A stretch of 64,000 bases of DNA from Pisaster brevispinus (GCA_023634235.1 JAMKCF010000007.1:682001-746000); one strand, 5' to 3'. Counted from the stretch's first letter, positions 22,825 to 34,954 are shown. The notes: a model not told the origin generated them from the letters alone. Numbers and translations are program-made.

Positions 22825-23000
22825 CCTGTACTTCATTGACAACGGATTGAGGTTTCATCAGTGTTTTGGTTAAGTTGGAGGATGACTTGAAGAATCTATG
22901 GATAAACAGTTAGATTTTGAATCTAATCGTTGCTTGGTGTAAAACATTACGTACTTTGGTTAGGTTTTAATTTGTGACTTGATTTCATAGCACTGTGAAC

Positions 23001-23057
23001 ACTACAGTTTGCTATTATTTCATCGCTTATTCTACAGTACACCTATCAACAAATACA
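23001..23057 (+). promoter_or_regulatory. Conserved pre-ATG leader, receptor D
   Basis: Leader with ACAGTTTGCTATTATTTCAT and AACAAATACAATG, a slightly diverged version of the shared block. Confidence 0.45.
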
Positions 23058-24215
23058 ATGTTTCTGCTCATTATTGTTATTACTTCGATCTGTGGGTTGG
23101 GTGAGGCGTCATTTTTCCAGAATAACCCAGTTGACACTCTCGCCTTGCTGGAAGGAAGTGTGTCCTTCAGTTGTACACCAAACAATACATTCTGTGGAAG
23201 GCATCTGATTGTATACTGGCAACGTGGGCCCGAACTGACACCGATGCGGGATAAAACCACTTTTAACGGCACCGAGGTTTCTAGAAACTTTACCGGTAGA
23301 GAGAGGTATACCGTGTCAGTTAGCGACTGTACATGGACTTTACGTATAGAGGATATACGAGCAGTAGATGGACAATATTACAGTTGCTATTTCAACGATG
23401 GGTATTCCAAAGTAGCAAGATTGACTATTGTTGATACGAAGTCCAGATGTCCAGAAGTCTCTACCGTCATCTTAGCAGGCTGGCCTGTAGCCGGTATTTT
23501 ACTCATCCTCCTCATTGTAATCCTCCTGTACTTTCTTGTCTACAGAGGACGATCTCAATCTAAGGTTATTGGTAGACGTACATCTCACACACTTCAAGAT
23601 GATGGAGGAGAAAGTGATGTAGACGGGATATCAGAAATCCAACTGCATGGAGTCACTCCGAGGTGTGATCAAGAAAATGACCTCACTAGCTCTGCAGGTC
23701 AGAGGTCAGTTGAATCCCTGAGGCACACATCTACTGGACAGGCAGAGTCTATGTATGCTTTGGTGGATAAACGTTGCGCCAAAAGTAAGACTTTGGGCGC
23801 AACTTCCACTGGAGTAGCATCTTGGAAAGTCTCAAGAGGCGGGAAGGATGGATCAAAGCTGAATTGTGGAACAGACACAGCTCAGACCTTGAGTATTTAT
23901 TCCAAAGATGAAACTCCGTCTGATCATCAGAAATCAACCGTCGCTGTGAAGGATTTGCCGGTATCAGGACGCGTCGTTGACCGTCAACCGTCCGGTCAGA
24001 AACCCCCTCGCGTCATTTCGTACTATCTTTACAAACAAGCAAAAGCAAGCAACACGACCCGAACCCATGTGGCACCAGAGCAGACAGGAAACAGCGTTGA
24101 GGACGGTAGTGTCGCTGATGAAAGTCTCCAATACGCTAACTTGGATCTATCGCGAGGCTCGGCAAGAATCACTAACCTAGAGGAGGAGTCAATATATGCT
24201 GACATTGGAAACTAG
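23058..24215 (+). CDS. Ig receptor D: type 2 domain, no second domain, long ITIM tail
   Basis: Intact 385-residue protein. I place the start at 23058 by homology; an in-frame ATG at 22995 only reads leader sequence. It has a signal peptide, then one type 2 Ig domain (four cysteines, YWQRGP, SDCTW, GQYYSC). There is no second Ig domain and almost no stalk: VDTKSRCPE leads directly to an uncharged transmembrane helix (about 137-161). The long type 1-style tail has three ITIM-consensus sites: Y233 (SMYALV), Y359 (LQYANL) and Y380 (SIYADI). A ligand-binding head of type 2 is thus joined to a type 1 tail, evidence for domain exchange. A membrane-bound inhibitory receptor is the likely role (inference). 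Single exon. Confidence 0.85.
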   Translation: MFLLIIVITSICGLGEASFFQNNPVDTLALLEGSVSFSCTPNNTFCGRHLIVYWQRGPELTPMRDKTTFNGTEVSRNFTGRERYTVSVSDCTWTLRIEDIRAVDGQYYSCYFNDGYSKVARLTIVDTKSRCPEVSTVILAGWPVAGILLILLIVILLYFLVYRGRSQSKVIGRRTSHTLQDDGGESDVDGISEIQLHGVTPRCDQENDLTSSAGQRSVESLRHTSTGQAESMYALVDKRCAKSKTLGATSTGVASWKVSRGGKDGSKLNCGTDTAQTLSIYSKDETPSDHQKSTVAVKDLPVSGRVVDRQPSGQKPPRVISYYLYKQAKASNTTRTHVAPEQTGNSVEDGSVADESLQYANLDLSRGSARITNLEEESIYADIGN

Positions 24216-24762
24216 AAGGCCGAGGGTAAGCTGAGGGAGGGGAGTACATAAACCACACAGAGGATGATTTTAAATCGTCTTCATACAAACTATAGAGACA
24301 AGATCGAGGCAATAGCTGAAACAACTTGCTCTATATAGTTCTATTTTTACCCAATGTTTTCGAACATTGCATATAAAGGGAGACAAAAACAAATCTGATT
24401 GCGCTAAGACTTTTTGTTCATGTGGGTAAGGGTTCATTTTTTTCAAGAAACTATTACTAAAACGTCAATAAAGCCAGACCTAACAAGTGAAATCTTATAA
24501 ATCTTTTGGTTGAAGATCAAATTACATATTTGAGCTTGTAAAACAACGAAGGGGCACAATCTGTTTATAGTTTCGTAATTTATTAAAAATATATTAACAT
24601 ATAATAGCAAACATGGGCTGGCTACTTTACACTTCAGTGACCGCCACATGATAAAAATGATTAATCCGTTTTGCATTTTGGATTTGTTCCCTTAGATCAT
24701 CTAAAACAAAACATTGTTAGTTTTTATATTTTTAGGGTTCGAACAAAGACAAAAAGAAATAT
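24216..24762. other. 3' flank of receptor D
   Basis: Non-coding. The first part continues the type 1 tail flank (AGGGAGGGGAGTACA, also after the 39.9 kb relic). Around 24430-24560 it matches 37140-37280 just upstream of receptor E. Confidence 0.5.
24467..24472 (+). terminator. Candidate polyadenylation signal of receptor D
   Basis: AATAAA in AACGTCAATAAAGCC about 250 bases after the stop. The same phrase recurs at 37175 in a paralogous flank. Confidence 0.3.
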
Positions 24763-24826
24763 GACTGGAGCGAGACTTGAACCAACGACCACCGGATTAA
24801 CGTACCGGCAGTCAACCAATTGCCCT
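24763..24826 (-). repeat. tRNA-Asn-derived repeat, decayed copy
   Basis: Minus-strand box B-like GGTTCAAGTCTCGC. The anticodon-arm region CGGTACGTTAATCCGG is kept. Followed on the + strand by CCCTTGTGGTTTAT, which matches the right arm of the complete element (53698-53712). So this is a deleted copy of the same foldback family. Confidence 0.5.
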
Positions 24827-25897
24827 TGTGGTTTATTACTTGATAGTTGTGATTTAGTTCAAACATTTTTCAACACAAATGCAATGAACAAGCTTCCATC
24901 AAACATTTAAGTTTGTTTTATCAACCATTTTATGTAAAACCATACACCACAAGAATAAGGAACTATCAATGATTTGAATAATGTGTTACGTGTTTCAAAG
25001 ATTGGACGGTCAAGCAAATCATTTAACAATGAAATATTATTCCAAATATCTGCTACAGTTACATAGGGATCGAACACGTTGCATATGAATCCAAAAGTTA
25101 ATGTTTGGTTTTTCCCTTACACCGATGTGTGTCAATCACTGTATACTCAGAACTTTCCAAATTCCTGTGAAAGAAAAGTCACAAGGAAAATACTCGAGTG
25201 GAAATTCCATTAACAATGATTTTAATATTCAAACCACATTTTTTAAGACGTACTCGGATGATATTAATGTTGTGATAATTGTTTATGTTTTCCATTATTA
25301 TATATGATTAGTCTAAGTAATTGGTACAATCTAATTCATATGTATTAATAATTCACAAATTGAGTTGAATTGAATTGTAAACAATATTAAGTTTCGTCTT
25401 CACTCAAGTAATTTCAAACTGTATATTTGGTTGTTGTTGCTGCTGTTGTTGTTGTTTTGGGGGTGTTATTTTGTTAATTGGAAACAATGAGATTAATTAG
25501 ATTGAAATGCTAACATTCAGATTGTAGGGGTAACTTTTTACATGTCAGATGATTTAGTTGTTTCTTGAATTTTTGTCTTTTTTATGTACAATACACCTTT
25601 ATGATTACAAATTGCCGCTACATTCATTAGTTTTTATCCTGTGTGCTTAGGTCTCAAATATTGCATTTAATGTTAAACTATTGTTCCAATGATAGTCAAG
25701 GAAATAAAACTTCATTTATTGAATATATAAATTCGTAGAAAAACACTGGATACTGTTTCCTGGATTATTGCTTCAGTTCTATACACTTGACATAGCATAG
25801 AGAATAGAGAAGTAAATATTATAAATAACCAAACCTTAAATATTAAGTCAAATGACGTACTCGGATAGATTGAATAATTATTGTGATAAAAATGTAT
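24827..25897. other. Duplicated AT-rich intergenic segment (unit 2)
   Basis: Aligned with 12310-13370. Contains a GTT-type microsatellite at 25433-25455. No gene supported. Confidence 0.5.
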
Positions 25898-26387
25898 TTA
25901 ACTCTTTGTGACACCATACAAAAAATCACACCATTTCGCCATGCCTTACTTGTTGAGTAACAGTTTAATTTTAGCGTGTAATACATTTCTGTGAAAAAAC
26001 AAACCACTTTTAAATCAGCCACAGCATTAGATATAGACCCTTTTGACTAAATAAAATCAATTCAAGCAAAATTGCATTTTGAGATGAGCCCACATGTCTC
26101 TTTCTGCTCAATCAACCATTTCTTTGACTAACGCCCTTTATTTACACAACTTAGCAAGGCTGAGTAATTGCTGTACAATTCCTATGGGAATTCGTGGAGA
26201 GCGGGTCAATGTTGGATTGTGTTAGTTAAAAACAAACCCCGGGTAGTAATAAGACATTTGGCATGCTTTTTGCAGTTGAAGAACTTGTAATTTTTTAGAT
26301 TAAAAAAAAATAAAAAATGGCGGACTTATTACTTTTTAATTAAAAACTGTTACTCAATAAGTGAGCGATGGTGTCACGGAGGGTTAA
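25898..26387. mobile_element. Non-autonomous piggyBac-like element with TTAA ends
   Basis: Flanked by TTAA at 25898-25901 and 26384-26387. Imperfect terminal inverted repeats match GTGACACCAT and CTTRTTGAGTAACAGTTT at the left and their complement at the right, ending GAGGGTTAA. The paralogous segment at 13370-13400 lacks it. TTAA duplication and GGGTTAA ends are typical of piggyBac-type elements. The interior has no transposase. Confidence 0.6.
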
Positions 26388-27365
26388 TCCTTTACTTTAG
26401 TATCTTAGTCTGCTATTATTCCATAATGTCAGTTTATTCATTATTTGGCTTCCAATATATCGTTTTATTATGATACGCATTTGATATTGTATTTCATATA
26501 TTAATTTACATAGAAAATATATATTTATTCAGATCTATACTATAAGAATAGAAATAGTAGGAGACAGAAATATCAAGCCTAATTAATTGCCTTAAAACTA
26601 AAAGCTTGCATTGATGAGTTTCAACTGCAATGAAAGTAGAAATAACACGCATACGATGTCACACTAGATCAGGGAACTAATAAAAACCAAAACAATAATC
26701 AATGTCACGTGACGTACGGATTCAATGAATGTTGTGATTTGTTCCTATAATGCCACTGATTGGTCTGATTTCATTCACAATGTTGGTAGGTTTGTTAACA
26801 ATTTGTTTGTTTGAACTAAAACTCAGTTCTTGTCTTCATCCTTCCACCTTCAGTCGACTTTACCTGCCACAGTGCATCTTATAATTATTATCCGGATTAA
26901 ATCAATCAGATGAGTATGTCCAAATGCAGTTTAACAGAGTAAAACAAAACAAGAATTAAAAAGAAAAGTTGTGTTTGGTAAACACAAATGCCACGCAAGC
27001 CAGTCCATTTCACAACATTTGACCTATGTGGTCTAAAAATAGGAGGTGTCTGTATCCCGAGACCAAGCCACACACCAGTTCATATGCCAAGTCCTTTTAA
27101 AATTATCACTGGGACATCATTTTTTTTGTAGGCATAAAATAATAAATAGCATCAAAAAGGCAGCATCTGAAGCAAACAGTGTTCCCAAGTTAAAATACAT
27201 GAAAAACATGTAGAACAGAGTGTTTTTTTCACAAACAATCTTAGCCAGCATGTGCAATGCTTGTGGATACTGTGTCATGTGGGTGGGGAAGGACCAATGG
27301 CTGAAGATGTGTACTCATACATACTACAACCCCCCCACCATTTCTACTATTTTTACATAACATTT
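26388..27365. other. Intergenic tail of unit 2 running into repeat island
   Basis: 26400-26900 matches 13400-14150 in unit 1. After about 26950 the paralogy stops, and repeat-like sequence begins (CCAAGCCACACACCAGTTCA, related to the degenerate repeat at 27990-28350). No gene supported. Confidence 0.45.
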
Positions 27366-27369
27366 TTAT

Positions 27370-27965
27370 AAAGAAGGTTTAATCATTGTCAAGTGGGTTG
27401 GGTAGATGGCTGGGAAGGAAGGGTGGGATGAAGGATGGGTGTGGGAAGGGGGAGGAGGGGTGGAGAAAGAGGGTGGGGAACACGTGCAAGAAGGGGAGGA
27501 TGAATGAAGAAGGGGTGTGAGAAGGGGTGGGGAGGGTTGGGTTGGAAAGGGGAGGGGTGGGGGAAGAGGGTGGGGAGGTAGAAGGGAACAATGGGTGGGG
27601 AAGGGGTTGGGGAGGGAGGATTGGGTTGGAAGGGGGTGGGGAAGAGGGTGGGGGAAAGAGGGGGAAAGGGGTGGGGAAGGAGGGGGCAAGGGGTGGGGGA
27701 AGGAGTGGGGGAAAGGGTGGGGAGGGTTGGGTTGGAAGAGGAGGGGTGAGGGAAGAGGGAGGGGAGGTGCAAGTAAGGGAGGATGGGTGGGAAGGGGTGG
27801 GGGAATGGGTGGGGGAAGGAGGGGGCAAGGGGTGGGGGAAGGAGTGGGGGAAGGGGTGGGGAGGTTGGGTTGGAAGGGGAGGAGGGGTAGAAGAAGATGC
27901 TGGGTGGGGAGGAAGGATGGGGAAGAGGTTTCATGGGGTGGGATGGGATGAAGTGGTGGGGACGG
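27370..27965 (+). repeat. G/A-rich low-complexity tract
   Basis: About 590 bases of almost pure purine with interspersed GGGTTGGGTTGG. It is built from loosely repeated units such as GGGGTGGGGGAAGGAGTGGG. Dense runs of four or five G predict G-quadruplexes on this strand. Long Pro/Ser-rich or Gly-rich frames on both strands are by-products of composition. Confidence 0.85.
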
Positions 27966-27984
27966 TGGGGGTCCCCATACATGA

Positions 27985-28350
27985 AAGTGGCAACACACCA
28001 AGTTGGGAGATAATATGCCATGTCCTTCAAACAAAGTTTGGAGTTGATATGACAAGTCCTAGTCGAGGTATTGCTCAGACAGCATTTCTTTTGTTTTAGC
28101 CATAATGACCTTGACATTTGACTGGGGGGGTCCACAAATCATAGACTTTTGAGGGACCCAAAGACCAATCCACAAACCAAGTTTGCAGTTAATATGCAAA
28201 GTCCATCTCAAGTTATCAAGTGTTTTAGCCATAATGACCTCGACATTTGACCTAAGGGGTATCAGAAACGACAGGCTTCTGGGGAGAATCCCATGGCCAA
28301 TCCAAACACCAAGTTTTGAGTTGACATTTGAGTCCTCCTTGAGTTACAAT
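27985..28350. repeat. Degenerate tandem repeat (CCAAGTTTG..GACATTTGACC type)
   Basis: Two to three diverged units of about 150 bases. Each contains an AACCAAGTTTG-type phrase, GTTGATATG, AAGTCC, then TTTTAGCCATAATGACC and GACATTTGACC. An outlying copy lies at 27020-27115. No ORF of interest. Confidence 0.6.
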
Positions 28351-28360
28351 TTGCATGCAA

Positions 28361-28735
28361 GCACACACACACACACACACAACCTTAAATTTCGCAGTTA
28401 CGGGGTACTGCTATTGTTGTTCTATTATTCCCTTTTCTAAAGAATTCCCTTGTGGGGCCCAATTGTTCCTATTGAAATTACCTTGTGGGGTCCATTGTTC
28501 CATGGTTAAAAATACCCGTAAGTTGGCATGTGTAAGGGCACACACACACACAACCTTACGGATCCGGTTTGTGGGGTACTGCTATTGTTGTTCTATTATT
28601 CCCTTTTCTAAAGAATTCCCTTGTGGGGCCCTATTGTTCCTATTGAAATCACCTTGTGGGGTCCATTGTTCCATTGTTAAAAATACACCGTAAGTTGGCA
28701 TGTGTAAGGGCACACACACACACTCGGAAGGACAT
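28361..28735. repeat. Two tandem copies of a CA-linked 165-bp repeat
   Basis: Copies at about 28384-28540 and 28551-28712 share GGGGTACTGCTATTGTTGTT, CCTTGTGGGG and GTAAGTTGGCATGTGTAAGG, and are separated by CA microsatellites. A third copy is at 62598-62757, also beside a CA run. It looks like a dispersed element that inserts in or carries CA repeats. Confidence 0.7.
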
Positions 28736-28910
28736 GTCGGAAACAGTATGCCCCTTCGGTGGCTTCGACAACCGCGGGGCAAAAAAATCAACAACCAAAG
28801 AAACACAGGAATCGGCTCTACAATATTGAAATGACAAAACAGTCTTTCTCACACCTCCTTATACCATATTATACCACCTCCATCCCTCCTAACTACTTAC
28901 ACTACCCTTC

Positions 28911-29070
28911 CTTACACCCCTCACACTGCCCCTCCTTTATACCCTTCCTTACACCCCTCACACTGCCCCTCCTTTATACCCTTCCTTACACCCCTCACAC
29001 TGCCCCTCCTTTATACCCTTTCTTACACCCCTCACACTGCCCCTCCTTTATACCCTTCCTTACACCCCTT
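28911..29070 (+). repeat. 37-bp minisatellite, about 4.3 units
   Basis: Units start at 28911, 28948, 28985 and 29022, plus a partial one at 29059, each beginning CTTACACCCCTCACACTGCC. Nearly perfect copies. Confidence 0.9.
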
Positions 29071-30279
29071 CCTTTTACAACTCTTCTCCCTCTCCCATTA
29101 TCTCCCCTCCCCTTCCAATTGTACCACCTCCTAAACAGCAGAAAATGGAAATTTGCTTAAAAGCCGAATGGAATAATTTGGATAGAAACACTAGCAGCAT
29201 TACTTACTGGAGGTCGAGAGTACCGGGCGACGAACCCCCTGGTCTGGCTAAGGCAACTGGCTCAGGTAGTACGGATGATTATTTAATTGACACGGTGGTA
29301 GTCAGGAAAGTAGCTGTCCACGTCCTGAGTCCGGCCACACCTTGGAAGTCTTCAGGGTCGGGCGTCCACATCGGGCATCGTCTACTCCCCACCGTGTCAA
29401 TTGGTACTTCACCGTACTCCCGAATTTCCCCAAATACTACTAGGTGTAGACAAAAGGTACACCTGACATACAGTACTAATCACCTATCACCTATACAAGT
29501 TACACCTTACATACCGTGCTAACTACCTACATCACCGGTGCCTATAGTACAACCAACTTTCGCTACTTCATTTATGTTGGAATGTTATAATACCATAAGG
29601 AATGTGACGTGACAAAACCCTCTCCAGATACGGGTCCCCCTATAACAGTTTAAGTATTTAAACAATTCGAGCTATAGTTGGCACGTATTCAAGATTACGA
29701 ATACTTTAATTTGTTGGCACTTATGACACATACCACGGCAGTGTCTTTAGCGTATCTTTTTTTACCGTGAGGTATGCGTAGGACAGTTAGACTCTAGGTC
29801 TTCCTTCGTAAAACATATGGTGAATTAACACTGCTAATTACACCACCGAGATGCTGGATAAGCTATTCAACCAACTAAACCATCCCTTCTAGTATTGATT
29901 TTTACTCCAACCTTTTTCATTCTTCATACCTTCCTTCTTTTCAAGCTTTCTATCCACGCCCACTTGCCACACCCCCTTCCTACTCTTAAGTCTCCATCAC
30001 TACACTTACACTCCATTTTATAACCAACTATCACACATGTACCACAATCCCTCTTAACCTAACACTACCCTACAAACACCACCCTGATTCACCTACCTAC
30101 CCCACCTTTCCCCTACATTATAACCCATACCCCTTCCTTATATCCTATCCACAAATCCCTTCCCCCACCCCTTCCCTAACACCCCTCATTACACACCAAC
30201 CCTTATTCCCCTCCCTCCACCCCTACATTAAACCACTTCGAACACCCCTCCCGCCACCCCTACGCCACTTCTAACACCA
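29071..30279. other. Unique-looking gene-free sequence beside the repeat island
   Basis: Pyrimidine-rich in places (29870-30280). A perfect 14-base inverted repeat (AATTGACACGGTGG and its complement) spans about 29286-29403. The 125-residue frame at 29145-29522 overlaps it and has no recognisable features. This stretch has no paralogue elsewhere in the window. Confidence 0.4.
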
Positions 30280-30345
30280 ATGGCGGCGGCGGCGTTGAAG
30301 GGTGCGGCGACGACGACGGCGACGACAACAACTCGCTCATATAAC
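30280..30345 (+). repeat. GGC/GAC trinucleotide run
   Basis: ATGGCGGCGGCGGCGTTG followed by GCGACGACGACGGCGACGAC. A short GC-rich microsatellite in otherwise AT-rich DNA. Confidence 0.7.
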
Positions 30346-30789
30346 ACCTATCATTTTAGCTCGACACGACGACCAATATTATCCAGAATCATCCACAAGC
30401 TGATGCTAATTGTTTTCAAAGCACTCATTGGGCGAGCACCAACGTACATCATGGACATGAAGTCTTGAGTAGTTAGGTCTCGTCAAAATTCTCTCCCAGA
30501 CCGTAAAAAAAGGAAATACTTTCTGGAAAGTACTCAAACTATTTTTGAAATCCAAGCGACTTTTAAAACAATCTTCTATGAAAACCACTCATTCATGAAT
30601 ACGGGTTAGCGCCATCAACGATGGGGTCAACGGTCATACACAGAGAATGATTAACACTGGCTGTTTTGTTCAAGGGCGTTGTACTGAGATTTTCTTGTCA
30701 TCATTTGGCAACTTTCTCGAATCTATTAAAATAGCAATTACACAATTAGCTGCAGTATCGGCTGCTTACCAACCAAAATAAACTCTGGT

Positions 30790-30912
30790 ATAAATGCAAA
30801 GAATAGTTAGTGGCTTGACGTTTCGACCCTAGCATAGTCTTTCTCGAAGGTTAAAGAAAGCTGTTGAGAAAGACTCTGCTAGGGTCGAGACGTTAGGCCA
30901 ATAAATATTCTT
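30790..30912. mobile_element. Short foldback element (TCGACCCTAGCA hairpin)
   Basis: The left arm (CAAAGAATAGTTAGTGGC .. GACGTTTCGACCCTAGCA .. AGTCTTTCTC) is the near-complement of the right arm ending TAAATATTCTTTG. Arms about 50 bases, spacer about 15. MITE-like; no ORF. Confidence 0.7.
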
Positions 30913-31440
30913 TGTATAAGTTTTGGGGTCAAACTGGACCTAGAATCTTGATATTTGAAGTTAGACAAATATTATGTAAATACATTGAGTCAAAACTGAA
31001 GTTTCCTTTTTTGTAGAGGAGGTATTAAATAGCAATATTTACTTTTCTTTCGTTTAAATGGTCTGTATACGTTTGGTAATGACTCTGAAAACTAATGGGA
31101 AAAAAACCTGACTCTTTAAGAAGTACATCAACTTTTGTAAGTATAGTGCAGTTTGAGAAACATTCTACTTCGAAATAATGTGGTTACAAAAAAGATTTTA
31201 CTTTTTGTCCCCCAAAACTTGAATATAAGAAACGTTACTCACACATTGTGTATTCCTATGGGGATTTGTTCTTCATGCGTAGACAATATTTCCACCGGAT
31301 TTTCGGCGATATCTAAAAACTACAACCACTTTTAGATATGAGATTTTCACAGGTTATTTTTATTGTATATATCACTGTTTCAAAAACCAAAGGCATACTT
31401 TGCCTTTAAAAGAAGGGAGAGAAAGTTTACAAACTGTAAA
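30913..31440. other. Flank of degenerate receptor relic
   Basis: No gene supported. 31140-31360 shows faint similarity to the type 1 upstream region (GAAACATTCTACTTCGAA.. CCCCAAAACTTGAAT, and CACAGGTTATTTTTATTGTAT near 31348). Confidence 0.35.
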
Positions 31441-31836
31441 ATAATGGTTGGCCATTATATCCATAATGGCTGGCCATTATATCACACAGTTGACACCCTC
31501 GCCTTGACGGGACAAAATGTCACAAACGGGGATCATAAATATAGCTTGTATTGGAAACGCTCAAAAACGATGACGTTTCCATCGCAACCGTACATTTCAG
31601 ATGGCATCACGGTGTATGAGCAAGGAGGTGAGAGATACACAGTCACATTAAGTGATTGTATGTGGACTGTACACATACAGAACGTCAGAGCAATCGATGA
31701 GGGATACAACGGATGGTATGTCTACATGGCTCAAACCTCGTCCCTAAACGATTCTGATGTAGAGAGACTGACTGTTGTAGTTGATCCGATAGACACTACG
31801 GTCATACCGTCTCAGATTGTGGGGTTAAACGCGTGA
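31441..31836 (+). pseudogene. Degenerate type 1 receptor fragment
   Basis: An open frame around 31363-31836 includes VDTLALTGQNV, YWKRS, ERYTVTLSDCMWTVHIQNV and VDPIDTTVIPSQI. It covers most of Ig domain 1 and the first strand of domain 2. The signal peptide is gone. The first canonical cysteine is lost, and YYSCY has become NGWYV, so the core disulphide cannot form. The match stops at about 31830, where sequence typical of the 8610-8630 intergenic region begins. An old truncated relic at the type 1 position of unit 3. Confidence 0.65.
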
Positions 31837-34768
31837 ATTGAAAAAATGCACTCCCTTCTCATCTGAATCATTTGAAAAAGAGCGAATTTTGTTTGTTTAT
31901 ATGTTCAATAAAAAGAGAAGAAGTAGCCGACAATTAGAAAAGCAAAAGTTATTCAGCGTGGGTGAATAACGAACAGATAAAAGAACAGAGGGAAAACAGC
32001 AACAGACAAAGTAAAACCAATGAGTCATCTGTTTCCAGAAGCAACACTTTAAGAAAGTAGTTAAAAGCAATATCCCTTAGGATGAACACAAATGGGAGTT
32101 GAATGAAGTTCAGATTTAGGCCCAAGGAGGACGTAGCTTTGGTGGGCACAGCCTGTTATTACAACATGATTATTAACTCAAGCATGACCACGTCTTGTAA
32201 GAAACAATAGAGCCATTAACCAAAAGCACCGGTGTAAAATATGAAACAAAAACTCTGCACAGCTCAGCCAACATGGGTTGGCTACCCTACACGTAGTGAC
32301 CACAACACGATTAATCCATTTTGCATTTCCTCATGTAGACGTCATGAATTTGTTTCATTCGCCTCAGAAATAATAACATTGAAAAAAAAAAAAAAAATGA
32401 AAAAAATAATAATAATGAAGCAAAAATCTGAATTTCTGTTAAACATGTATTTGAATGCAATCAATAAAATGTGTTAAGATTTTGTCAAACATGCCTCCTT
32501 CTTTTCGGTTTTTGAAGAAGTTAATGATTTCTTCTTGTGTTTCTTGCTATTTTCCCTTATGCATCTACATGTTTTTTCTATATCCGTTGAATATGCTTAA
32601 TGTTTGCCGGCGAGTAAAATACAATGACATGAAATGGACAAATGTCAATACAAAACACGTCAATCTGTGTTTGATCTTTTTATTGAAATCATCAATGGAA
32701 ACATGAGAGAAATAGAACAGAACTAATGAGGATAATGGATATTGGATGGATTTGAGACCCTCTGTTGAATATTAGACTTGATGACAAGTCGTTAGTCAGT
32801 GTCTATTTGTCTGCCAGCGCTGCCTATTACAAACACACATCCTGCCGTTCATGCAACAGTCACAGTGCGATTGTACATTCATGCAACAGTCGTAGGTAGC
32901 GCGTGGCAAGGTCTGTCAGCTCTAAATGTAAATGTGTGTACCGCCGCAACTAGACCGCACAAATACCGACTTGATTTCAAGACTAGTTGAATATACGCCT
33001 AATAATTTTGAACTGACTCGAGATGGGGCTATTTACACAGAACAGGAACTATTGAGGAACAAAATACTTCCTGCGGTCATAATTCTTGATTTATTTTTTA
33101 TTAAAACACCCGAATAAAGGCATACAATATGTTGACTTTAGAACGTTAAAATAGAAAGAAGATTGGAAAAAATTATGCTATCTAGCTTTCTATAGTAAAC
33201 AAACAAACCTTGCTGGTCAGCATGGGAAGTTAGCGTACAATAAATTGTGTGAACAGATGCTCTAACAAATTCATAATTTCTGCAAACTTTTAAATACAAA
33301 TCGCATCACAAGATTGGTTGCTTTGTTTCTGACAAACTCAACACTATTTGTATTTCTGTGTAACATTGTTACAAACTGTGGCTATTTGTCTTTGCTATGC
33401 ATTTACGGCTTCCTATTGTTTTCCAACCTTGGTTGACAAAAACTCGGACTGTGGCGCTACATCAGACAATTCTGTACTGTCAAAATTTGAATCTAACTAC
33501 GTCCTTAACGAGAAACGAAGAGAATACGATATTTGTTTTTGCTCCGACTGGCATTATATTTATGATACCTCAACGTATTGGACGGAAAAACTTGTCTCAA
33601 AGATTGACGTCTGTGAAGATTGAAGACACTATACAAAATAAACCTCAACAGAATTCAGAATCATCTTCAATCTGTCACTAAGGTGAATCTTTAATCAATC
33701 TAATTTGACGTAAACATTCAATACTTGTTCATCGATCATAACTTGCTTTGTGGCTGTTCTCTATATTAACTATAGCAGTTTTTACATGATGAGGTGCATG
33801 ATGTGCAAGGGCTAGACTCGATGCGGGGGGGGGGGTTGGACACTTAGTAACGCGCCACCAACGTTGAACATAATTTATTTTGATTCTTCAATCGACCCAA
33901 CCGGTCTCACCCAAAAACCTTGGTGCTTGCATAAATTCGTGTTCAGGATATAGTGATGCATGATGGGAATGATTGTACTGCGATCAACGCGATGCACGCA
34001 TTCATTCTATACACACACACACGATATTATAATGTAGTCTCCATGGATAAAGACCTTGTAAACCAAAGTTACAAGACGAATGTTGCGATCGATCCCTGGT
34101 TTTAGTACAAAGCAAAGCATGTAATATTTATATGCAATGGATTTACATATTAGATATATGGCATTATTATTGATAATCGAATCTATCGTAAACATGAAGA
34201 GGAGACAGGGTTTTGGGTCGTGGGAATGGTTCAATGCGCAATTACTGACAGCCCCTTTCATGATGTTGTTTTTACTTATTGTACTATGGGTTATAACGGA
34301 CGTCATACCAGGAATTACACGGAGGCCACGGGGCGGAGGCCATGGTCTATGTTGCCCCTTGTCTTGGCCTTGGTGCCCCTTCTAAGGTTTCCTATGAACT
34401 TAACACATTTCAAATAGAAGTGCTTTTTGCAAAATGAAATTGGCTCTTCCCTTTTAAAGATGAAACTCTAGGCATGGACGTGTTGGAGTGTGAAACTAAA
34501 AAGGAACTAACACAGCAAAATGAGTACTCCGGAAACAGGTCAGGAATTGCATTAGCTCATTAGTTTACTTATTACCAGTAGTTCAGCGTAGATTTGATCT
34601 TGTTGTTTACTGAACTGTTATTTTAAAAGATGGTTAAATGGGGAATTAAAAATACAAGATTCAGTAAAATGTTTCCCATCAACTAATCATTAGGTTCCGG
34701 GGTAAAAAAAGGGAAGGGGAAGTTTAAAAAAAAGAAAAAAAAGCAATCTTCAAAATGCTTATTTCGAT
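31837..34768. other. Duplicated intergenic segment (unit 3)
   Basis: 31837-31940 and 32490-32710 match 8615-8900. 31945-32490 is extra here and partly matches 58780-59110. 34190-34380 matches 9210-9290 and 22300-22370. Several frames of 60-100 residues occur (for example 33348-33623), but none is conserved or recognisable. A poly-G run lies at 33827. Confidence 0.45.
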
Positions 34769-34775
34769 TATAAAA
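34769..34775 (+). promoter_or_regulatory. TATA-like element of the 35012 relic
   Basis: TATAAAA at the position conserved with 9708 and 22818. Confidence 0.3.
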
Positions 34776-34954
34776 TTTGTATTTCAATATGTTTCACCAG
34801 ATTGGGTTTTATTTCAGTGTTTTTGGTAAAAATGGAGAATGACTTGAAGAATATTTGGATGAAATCAATTAATCGATTTGAAATCTAATCGTTGCTAGGC
34901 GTTATTTTACGTTATTTGGTTTGTTTAGTTGTATGACTTGATTTCATATAAATG

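Noticed and set aside
27366..28135. Long Pro/Ser-rich frames on the minus strand and Gly-rich frames on the plus strand
   Set aside because: Products of the G/A-rich low-complexity tract in all frames; no start context, domain or paralogue.
28759..29160. 133-residue plus-strand frame
   Set aside because: Translates the 37-bp minisatellite; pure repeat.
29145..29522. 125-residue plus-strand frame
   Set aside because: Overlaps a 14-base inverted repeat, has no recognisable features and no conserved copy.
33348..33681. Two overlapping frames of 91 and 94 residues
   Set aside because: Overlapping frames in AT-rich DNA, no domain and not kept in paralogous segments.
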